A stretch of DNA of 11,682 nucleotides from JAWLFI01 sp041685645. GTDB lineage: Bacteria > Bacteroidota > Bacteroidia > Chitinophagales > Saprospiraceae. Under the pieces are notes generated by a model that saw nothing but the letters and a program-made list of their open reading frames with translations, ran no database searches and was not told the DNA's origin. This document shows positions 1-5,835 of this stretch, piece after piece; the first letter of the stretch is position 1; each line of letters opens with the position of its first letter. A program made the position numbers and the translations under genes. The DNA lies in NCBI GenBank assembly GCA_041685645.1, contig JAWLFI010000076.1:1-11682 (forward strand), in the 5' to 3' direction.

Positions 1-215
1 ACGTGGATATGATGGCAGCAGAAGATTTCTCTTATTATGGCATGCAGCGGCCATCTTTTTTCGGCTTTTTGGGAACCGGCCTGCCCGACGGCCCGGCTCC
101 ATACGGATTGCATCATCCCAAAATGAGTTTAGATGAAAATGCTATGCTCGTCGGCGTACAGTTTTTTGTGACCGCCGCACGTGCACTACAGAAAAACCTG
201 TCTTCTTCTAGCTGA
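1..215 (+). CDS. M20D-family amidohydrolase, C-terminal fragment (cut by window start)
   Basis: This is the last 71 or so residues of a zinc-dependent amidohydrolase/aminoacylase of peptidase family M20, subfamily D. The reading frame is open through base 3 to the left edge, so the true start lies outside the window; the GTG at 3 is an internal valine. Family hallmarks seen are the AAEDFSYY segment (the M20D 'EDF' motif), FFGFLGTG, and LHHPKMSLDE, whose first His corresponds to the last metal ligand of the family (usually LHSP). The C-terminal helix ends with a run of four serines before TGA at 213. These enzymes hydrolyse N-acyl or amide-linked amino acids; the substrate cannot be told from this fragment. 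The stop overlaps the 3' end of the opposite-strand hydroxylase gene by 8 bases. Confidence 0.85.
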   Translation, partial: VDMMAAEDFSYYGMQRPSFFGFLGTGLPDGPAPYGLHHPKMSLDENAMLVGVQFFVTAARALQKNLSSSS

Positions 216-1512
216 TGCTTTTTTCTGCTTTTTGGAGTTCCGGTCTTGTCAGAGTGAGGCTTTCAGTCGGATTTTGCTTTGTCACCCAACGATAGATAGC
301 AAAAGTAGCAACTGCAGAGACTAATGTGTAGCTCGTTAGCAGTATCGCACCATAGGACGATTCTGCTATTGGCCAAATATGTGTTTGTGCAAAGAAAATA
401 AAATATAGACCCAAGCCCAATTTTAGAGTCTCGGTCCATCTGCTGCTGAAATGTCCATCCATTAGGGAAGTATAGGCAAACACGCCTAAAAATAAAAATA
501 TACCCATTCCCAATAATCCTCCAAAGGTGAAGGAGGCAATGTTTAGCAAGACCCAGATCAATATAAGATTGTGAGCGACCAACTCAAACCAGGCGTAGTA
601 CCTCACCAATGTGAGATTTGCCCCTTCGTATTTCGGTCTTTCATATATGTTTTCTTTCGATGAATTTTCTCCCCTTAAATCCCGGGGACGCCAGCCGGTG
701 GGCTGGAACCATACCAATAGTTTATCTTTCCAGTATCGGGTGTTCCATGCATCTTTCAATAAGTGCCAAAAGTGAAAATAGTTTATGAGTATGGGATTCC
801 AGGTTTTTACGGCCGTTTTCGTTCCATAAACGGGAGGAATATCCTCCTTTTCTTCCTGGAATGTGCCGAACCACTTATCCCAGAGAATAAAAATAGCCGC
901 ATAGTTCTTGTCAATGTACTCGTCATTAATTGCGTGATGCACCCGATGGTGAGAGGGAGTCACTATGATGTGTTCCAACCAGCCCATTTTATCGATGAGT
1001 CGGGTGTGATACCAAAATTGGGCAAATAGGTGCAAGGGAGCCAATATCGCGATGACCTGCCCGGGTATGCCGATTATTGCCAGAGGAATGTATAAAAAGA
1101 AATAGATGGAAACAACATTTGAAATGGGCTGTCTGAGCGCACAACTCAGATTAAACTCTTCACTGCTGTGATGCACCAAATGCCGATTCCACAAAATATT
1201 GATCTCGTGATTGAATCGATGTGACCAATAGGCCGCAAAATCAATACCGATAAAAGCCAATACATACATTCCAAAAGAAGTATTCCATTTCCAGAGCCCA
1301 AACTGATCGACCATCCAGTCATAACTCACTATAATAATGGATAAGCCCAGAATATTCTTTATGGTATTGGTCACACCCGAGCTGAGGCTGGAAATCACAT
1401 CGAGATCCCGATTGATGTTTCTGCGCATATACCGCGCAGCCACAGCTTCTCCTACAATCAAGAGGAAAAAGCCGGGAATGGCGTACATCAGAACCTCAGC
1501 ATATGCTTCCAT
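208..1512 (-). CDS. AGMO-like membrane fatty acid hydroxylase (sterol desaturase family)
   Basis: A 434-residue polytopic membrane protein of the fatty acid hydroxylase/sterol desaturase superfamily. The di-iron histidine clusters are complete: HRFNH at 98-102, HLVHH at 111-115 and HRVHH at 189-193, with a further His at 169 (FWYHT). Beyond these, it matches my memory of animal alkylglycerol monooxygenase (AGMO/TMEM195), which cleaves ether lipids with tetrahydrobiopterin: HE at 102-103, HHSSEEFNLSCALRQ at 114-128, TPSHHRVHH at 185-193 and DKNYAAIFILWDKWFGTF at 201-218. The length is close to the 445 residues of human AGMO. Hydrophobic segments lie at about 8-25, 50-65, 80-95, 133-165, 310-350 and 365-405. 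The C-terminal hydrophobic region is also an AGMO feature. ATG at 1512 has a -7-like box 16 bases upstream. Use of ether lipids or pterin by this protein is inference; a generic lipid or carotenoid hydroxylase remains possible. Confidence 0.85.
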   Translation of the reverse strand: MEAYAEVLMYAIPGFFLLIVGEAVAARYMRRNINRDLDVISSLSSGVTNTIKNILGLSIIIVSYDWMVDQFGLWKWNTSFGMYVLAFIGIDFAAYWSHRFNHEINILWNRHLVHHSSEEFNLSCALRQPISNVVSIYFFLYIPLAIIGIPGQVIAILAPLHLFAQFWYHTRLIDKMGWLEHIIVTPSHHRVHHAINDEYIDKNYAAIFILWDKWFGTFQEEKEDIPPVYGTKTAVKTWNPILINYFHFWHLLKDAWNTRYWKDKLLVWFQPTGWRPRDLRGENSSKENIYERPKYEGANLTLVRYYAWFELVAHNLILIWVLLNIASFTFGGLLGMGIFLFLGVFAYTSLMDGHFSSRWTETLKLGLGLYFIFFAQTHIWPIAESSYGAILLTSYTLVSAVATFAIYRWVTKQNPTESLTLTRPELQKAEKSIS

Positions 1513-1528
1513 ATTTGTATTTGTTTAG

Positions 1529-1536
1529 CGAATATA
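1529..1536 (-). promoter_or_regulatory. candidate -7 box for the AGMO-like gene
   Basis: Read on the minus strand, TATATTCG differs by one base from the Bacteroidota -7 consensus TAnnTTTG and lies 16 bases before the ATG at 1512. No TTG is present at the usual -33 distance, so support is weak. The same variant octamer occurs before the dipeptidase gene at 9266-9273. Confidence 0.3.
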
Positions 1537-1691
1537 ACAAGAAAACTACTTTGCTTAGTTCAATTTATCCGGAGAGTATCCCAAAGAACTTTCGAACAGA
1601 CACCGTGCTTCGGCTGAGGTAAGTTTCGCAGAAATACAAGGCAAATCATATCACAAGGCCGAAATCAACGTTACAGACATAAATCAATAGC

Positions 1692-2105
1692 ATGAAATTT
1701 ATTTATCTCTTTTTTGCACTTGTTTCTTTTGCTCAATTGGCCCGGAGTCAGGATATGAGAATTCACTTTGAAAATAAGCCAAGCGATCAAGGTACCTTTG
1801 AAATTGGCGTCTTCACCTCAGCGGAAGGGTTTCCCAATGATCGGGATCCGGAACTCGGTTTCAGATTCACAGCCGATCAGTCTTACGTGGATATCTCTCT
1901 GGACGAATTGAATTCAAAGACTATAGCTCTCGCTGTATATCAGGACGAAAATACCAATGGCAAGATGGATAAAAACTTTCTGGGGATTCCCAAAGAGCCC
2001 TACGGATTTTCGCGCAATCCAAGAATCATTAGCTCCGCTCCGTCATTTTCCGAATGTGAGGTGAATATTACTCAGACGGATGCCATTACAATAAAGTTTA
2101 AGTAG
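1692..2105 (+). CDS. secreted DUF2141 domain protein
   Basis: A 137-residue exported protein of the DUF2141 family (PF09912), common in Bacteroidota and Proteobacteria, with no established function. Residues 1-20 form a signal peptide (Lys2, hydrophobic core, ending LARSQ), so the mature protein is probably periplasmic or secreted. The diagnostic block runs from about 83 to 109 and contains DENTNGKMD (85-93) followed by FLGIPKEPYGFS (96-107). The rest looks like a single beta-rich domain (FEIGVFTS near 36-43, TIALAVYQD near 77-85). The DxNxNGxxD stretch resembles a calcium-binding loop; that is inference. ATG at 1692 is the only start that includes the signal peptide. The gene is divergent from the AGMO-like gene across 179 bases in which I see only a poor -7-like TAAGTTTC at 1620. 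No neighbour clarifies its role. Confidence 0.85.
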   Translation: MKFIYLFFALVSFAQLARSQDMRIHFENKPSDQGTFEIGVFTSAEGFPNDRDPELGFRFTADQSYVDISLDELNSKTIALAVYQDENTNGKMDKNFLGIPKEPYGFSRNPRIISSAPSFSECEVNITQTDAITIKFK

Positions 2106-2109
2106 GGAT

Positions 2110-2240
2110 TTTGGGCGTCCCGACCCCATCGAGATGGGGTCGGCGCTACGCTTCACTGCTCCTTATTCAGTCGGCCGCTCATCACGCCGGGGTGATGAGC
2201 GGCTGCCCTTCGGGCACAGTTGCGCATCGCTGACGCAAGG
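2110..2240. repeat. intergenic array of four hairpins, probable palindromic repeat element
   Basis: The non-coding space between two convergent genes holds four inverted repeats in a row. (1) A perfect 10-bp stem, 2120-2129 with 2134-2143, loop CGAG. (2) A perfect 12-bp stem, 2174-2185 with 2192-2203, 6-base loop. (3) A 5-bp stem, 2204-2208 with 2212-2216, loop TTC. (4) A 5-bp stem, 2220-2224 with 2234-2238. The block is richer in G+C than its flanks. The left boundary TTGGGCGTCCCG and the CGCTACGCTTCACTGCTCC segment after stem 1 resemble dispersed palindromic intergenic repeats that I recall from Bacteroidota genomes. No T-run follows any stem, so these are not standard intrinsic terminators, although they may still protect the 3' ends of the converging transcripts. 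Confidence 0.6.
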
Positions 2241-2246
2241 CAAAAT

Positions 2247-2293
2247 GAGGACACCGCATGAGGAAGAATGGAAAGTGTCTCTTCACCTCATGC
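2247..2293. other. interleaved inverted repeats, possible pseudoknot
   Basis: GAGGACAC at 2247-2254 can pair with GTGTCTC at 2275-2281 (one bulged G), and GCATGAGG at 2256-2263 is the exact reverse complement of CCTCATGC at 2286-2293. The two pairings interleave in the order a-b-a'-b', the layout of an H-type pseudoknot in RNA. The segment is non-coding and immediately follows the hairpin array. The remaining bases to 2335 are AT-rich and show nothing further. Chance is a real alternative. Confidence 0.3.
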
Positions 2294-2335
2294 AGGGATC
2301 GATGTTTACCTCAATTTTCTACTTTCTATCAGGAC

Positions 2336-4486
2336 TTAGTCGTAATCATAACGAATTGGAGTATCTGTGTTGTAGAATAAAAACGCCCACTTTTCGGCTT
2401 GTTCTTGTATGATTTTGGACGTTGGTTTTCCTGCACCATGCCCCGCATCTACTTCAATGCGAATCAAAACGGGTTCCTCTCCGACATGTGCCTCCTGCAG
2501 ACGAGCAGCAAACTTGAAAGAGTGCGCAGGAACGACCCGATCATCATGGTCTGCGGTCGTAATCATGGTAGCGGGGTAGGAGGTGCTATCTTTTAGCTGG
2601 TGTAAGGGTGAATAACTGTAAAGATTGTGAAAATCTGAAGAGTCTTCACTGCTGCCATATTCAGGAATCCATCCCCAACCGACAGTAAATTTGTGATAAC
2701 GAAGCATATCCAGCACACCTACCGCGGGAAATGCGACGGCGAATAAGTCGGGCCGCTGGGTCATGCAGGCACCTACCAATAAACCTCCGTTGGAGCCTCC
2801 GGCTATGGCTAATTTAGACGATTGCGTGTAATTTTCTTCAATGAGATAATCTGCAGCTGCAATGAAATCGTCAAAAACATTTTGCTTTTCCTTCAACATT
2901 CCGGCCTTGTGCCATTCTTCTCCATATTCTCCTCCTCCTCTCAGATTTGGCATGGCAAAAACGCCGTCATTCTCCAACAAAACCAGTCTAGATGAACTAA
3001 AAGAAGGGGTCAAAGAAATGTTGAACCCTCCATATCCATAGAGATAAGTAGGATGAGTCCCGTCTAGCTCCAGGCCCTTTTTGTGCACCACAAACATGGT
3101 CACCGGGGTGCCGTCATTGCTCTTATAGGTAACTTGACGCTCTACAAAGTCATCGGGATCGAAATTGAGTTCTGTTGCGTAAAACAACTCACTCTCTCCA
3201 CTTTCTACATCATAGGTGAAGATACTGGGCGGACGAGTGAAAGAGGTGAAGGTGTAAAAGAGCGTTTGAGTTTCTTCTCTTCCGGAAAATCCTCCTGCTG
3301 ATCCGATGCCGGGCAGTTCAATCTCTTTTCGATTGGATCCGTCATAGTCCATGACGTAGATGTGATTGGATGCCTTTTCCAAATAATTGGCAAATAAGCG
3401 TCCACCGCCGGTATTGACTGAAGAAAGGAGGTGCTCTGAGGTGGGAATGATTTCTTTGGCATCCTCCCAACTCAGTGACTCCACCTCAATTTTTACCAGG
3501 CGATAATTATCCGCTTCCCGATTGGTTTTGACCCAGAGCATGCCGTCAGCATGGTGTACGATAGTGTTTTTGTAGTCAAAACCCTTTTGTAATGGACGAA
3601 ACTCTGAATCCTCCTGGTCTAATTCTTTAATATAGGTCTCGTAACCATCTGTTCCTGTGGATGCTTGTAAGGACAGTACTTTTCGATCTTCCGTTACGCT
3701 GACAAAATGGTACCGCTGAGGATTTTCTGGGTCGTTGTACACCAGTCGATCCTCCTCCTGGTTTTGGCCTACTTTGTGATAATAGACAGCGTGTCCCTGA
3801 TTGGCTGCTGAATACTCCTGACCACTTTCCGGAGCGGGATAGCGACTGTAGTAAAAGCCATCGCCTGCCCAGGAAGCGCCTGAGAACTTCACCCAACGCA
3901 ATTCATCATCCAGGGTCTCTCCGGTCGCTACTTCCTTGATGTAAAAGGTTTGCCAATCCGATCCGGCTTCCTGCACGGAATAGGTCACGTATTTATAATC
4001 TTCTGAGAAACCTACGAGAGAAACGGCGGTCGTTCCTTCTTCATTCATGGCATTGGGGTCGATAAAGACCTCGGGTTCACCGTCCAGCCCCTTCTGCCGA
4101 TAAATGACGGCTTGATTTTGAAGACCATCATTTTTGTAGAAAAAGTAATATTCGCCGGCCTTATATGGGCTGCTTAATTTTGGGTAGTTGTAGAGCTCTT
4201 CATATCGTTCAGCAATATCATCCGTATAGGGTATTTGCTCTAAATAGTCATAGGTCACTTTATTCTGACGCTTGACCCAGTCCTCTACTTCCTCTGCTGT
4301 ATCTATTTCTAACCAGCGATACGGGTCTTCGACTTGGGTGCCGTGATAATCATCAACTATCTGCTGTTTCTTTGATTCGGGGTATTCCACTTCTATTGTA
4401 GGATTTTCAATGGTTTCGGAGGATTCTTCACTTTCGGAGCACGAAAATAAACATCCTATTGTTACTAGAAGTAATATAATTCTCAT
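2336..4486 (-). CDS. prolyl oligopeptidase (S9A), predicted lipoprotein
   Basis: A 716-residue serine peptidase of family S9A that cleaves short peptides after proline. Residues 1-16 are a lipoprotein signal peptide with lipobox LFSC (Cys16). An acidic SESEESSE stretch follows, like surface-export signals described for Bacteroidota lipoproteins, so periplasmic or cell-surface anchoring is likely. The N-terminal family motif is YHGTQVEDPYRWLE at 47-60. The propeller spans roughly 110-440, and the alpha/beta-hydrolase domain roughly 445-716. The catalytic triad is complete: Ser565 in GGSNGGLL, Asp648 in ADHDDRVVP and His683 in AGHGAGKP. Arg650, which binds the substrate, and Trp606 in the S1 region (GWGWIPEYG) match the pig enzyme pattern. 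The length is normal for the family (about 700). ATG at 4486 is the start that yields the signal peptide. The gene is divergent from the muramidase gene, and a weak -7-like TATCTTTC lies at 4513-4520 on this strand. Confidence 0.95.
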   Translation of the reverse strand: MRIILLLVTIGCLFSCSESEESSETIENPTIEVEYPESKKQQIVDDYHGTQVEDPYRWLEIDTAEEVEDWVKRQNKVTYDYLEQIPYTDDIAERYEELYNYPKLSSPYKAGEYYFFYKNDGLQNQAVIYRQKGLDGEPEVFIDPNAMNEEGTTAVSLVGFSEDYKYVTYSVQEAGSDWQTFYIKEVATGETLDDELRWVKFSGASWAGDGFYYSRYPAPESGQEYSAANQGHAVYYHKVGQNQEEDRLVYNDPENPQRYHFVSVTEDRKVLSLQASTGTDGYETYIKELDQEDSEFRPLQKGFDYKNTIVHHADGMLWVKTNREADNYRLVKIEVESLSWEDAKEIIPTSEHLLSSVNTGGGRLFANYLEKASNHIYVMDYDGSNRKEIELPGIGSAGGFSGREETQTLFYTFTSFTRPPSIFTYDVESGESELFYATELNFDPDDFVERQVTYKSNDGTPVTMFVVHKKGLELDGTHPTYLYGYGGFNISLTPSFSSSRLVLLENDGVFAMPNLRGGGEYGEEWHKAGMLKEKQNVFDDFIAAADYLIEENYTQSSKLAIAGGSNGGLLVGACMTQRPDLFAVAFPAVGVLDMLRYHKFTVGWGWIPEYGSSEDSSDFHNLYSYSPLHQLKDSTSYPATMITTADHDDRVVPAHSFKFAARLQEAHVGEEPVLIRIEVDAGHGAGKPTSKIIQEQAEKWAFLFYNTDTPIRYDYD

Positions 4487-4532
4487 ATTAGTATGCGTTT
4501 TAGGTTAAGAACGAAAGATAAGAAAAATTAAA

Positions 4533-5750
4533 ATGATTGGTAAATCATGCTTTTGGGGAAAAATAGCCTGCATCCTCGTCCTGCTCGGACTGGTCGCTTC
4601 TATTTTGTCTGCTCAGTCAAAACCCAGGATTTTGACTCCTCGAGATGTGGTGCCCGGGGCAGAAGTCTTGGTCAATGAATGGACGTCCGACAGCTTTGCT
4701 CAGGTGGCGGTCGTCGCACATGCGGGATCTGTGTTGAGTGATGGCCAACATCTGGTCGATGCCTTGGTGGAAAACAACTGGCCCATATCCTTCATTTACG
4801 CCCCCGAACACGGATTTCGATCTGATGCTGATGCTGGGGCTTCCGTCAGCGATGGACGAGATCCCATCTCCGGCTTACCGCTGAAGTCCTTGTATGGCTC
4901 TTCAAGGCGACCCAAAGCGGAAGATCTGCAGGATGTAGATGTCATTCTTTTTGATTTGCAAGATGTGGGCGTTCGGTTTTATACCTATTTATCCACTTTG
5001 TATTACGTTTTGGATGTTGCTGCTGAATGCGGCGTTCCCGTGATCGTATTGGACCGCCCCAATCCCAATGGCTTTTATGTTGATGGCCCGGTGTTAGATT
5101 CGGCTTTCTCATCTTTTGTTGGCGCTCTGCCCGTTCCCGTGGTTCATGGAATGACCTTGGGTGAAATGGCTCAAATGATTGTTGGCGAAGCCTGGGTTCA
5201 GCCTTCCGGAGCCTTCGACTTGCAGGTGGTTCCCTGTAAAGGCTACAGAAAACGTGATACCTACAAACCAGCAGTGCCCCCCTCACCCAATTTACCCAAT
5301 TTGCGCTCCATACTTCTCTATCCCAGTTTGTGTTTTTTCGAAGCTACGTCCTGCTCTATAGGTCGGGGAACAGATCGACAATTTCAACTACTGGTCCATC
5401 CGGACTGGCAGGAGAACTATGCCTTCTCTGTTACCCCGGAGCCCAAAACAGGCGCGAAGTCTCCCAAGCATCAGGGGAAGCAGTGCTTCGGGTTGGATTT
5501 TAGCGATCTGTCTGAAGAGGAATTATTGGGTAAGCAGCATCTGGATTGGAGCCTATTGACTATGGCTGCTGCTCAGTTCAACAATGATCGCTGGATCGAT
5601 CGACCAGAGTTTATGAATCTTTTAATGGGTACCGACTCCTGGAATCAACTGTTCTTCAGCCCCTCAGCCGAAGACTGGTCGAATTCTTATGCCGAGGACC
5701 TTCAGCAATTTAAAGAAAAGCGAAAAAAGTATTTGATCTACCCTGAGTAA
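4533..5750 (+). CDS. namZ: NamZ-like exo-beta-N-acetylmuramidase (DUF1343, GH171)
   Basis: A 405-residue exported protein of the DUF1343 family (PF07075), whose characterised members, NamZ of Bacillus subtilis and Tannerella forsythia, release N-acetylmuramic acid from the non-reducing end of peptidoglycan fragments. Residues 1-28 form a signal peptide ending ILSAQ, which points to the periplasm. Family motifs in order: PEHGFR at 91-96 (its Glu92 is the likely catalytic acid), SGLPLKSLYG at 113-122, DLQDVGVRFYTYLSTL at 141-156, VLDRPNPNG at 172-180, HGMTLGEMA at 205-213, PPSPNLPN at 249-256, and IGRGTDRQF at 276-284. The full set and usual length suggest an intact enzyme. It lies 46 bases from the divergent prolyl oligopeptidase start. 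ATG at 4533 is the only start that retains the signal peptide. The role is probably turnover of the cell's own or foreign cell wall. Activity is inferred from family membership; the symbol follows the characterised family. Confidence 0.88.
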   Translation: MIGKSCFWGKIACILVLLGLVASILSAQSKPRILTPRDVVPGAEVLVNEWTSDSFAQVAVVAHAGSVLSDGQHLVDALVENNWPISFIYAPEHGFRSDADAGASVSDGRDPISGLPLKSLYGSSRRPKAEDLQDVDVILFDLQDVGVRFYTYLSTLYYVLDVAAECGVPVIVLDRPNPNGFYVDGPVLDSAFSSFVGALPVPVVHGMTLGEMAQMIVGEAWVQPSGAFDLQVVPCKGYRKRDTYKPAVPPSPNLPNLRSILLYPSLCFFEATSCSIGRGTDRQFQLLVHPDWQENYAFSVTPEPKTGAKSPKHQGKQCFGLDFSDLSEEELLGKQHLDWSLLTMAAAQFNNDRWIDRPEFMNLLMGTDSWNQLFFSPSAEDWSNSYAEDLQQFKEKRKKYLIYPE

Positions 5751-5835
5751 GAAAGTTGTAGAGCGATCTCTCTGTAAGTCAAAAATTAATAGACGATTCT
5801 TTGTGAAGGAGCTGGGGACTTCAAGTCCTTAGGTA

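Noticed and set aside
2120..2143. Intrinsic terminator for the DUF2141 gene
   Set aside because: The stem is strong but is followed by CGCTACGCTTC rather than a T-run, so it is reported as part of the repeat array.
2134..2412. Open frame on the plus strand through the hairpin array
   Set aside because: It translates the palindromes, then runs antisense into the prolyl oligopeptidase gene. Its product has no recognisable domain or signal, and the GC-rich stems explain the lack of stops.
5816..5828. Hairpin GGACT-TCA-AGTCC between the convergent muramidase and HHH/barrel genes
   Set aside because: Only five base pairs and no T-run on either strand, so I do not call it a terminator.
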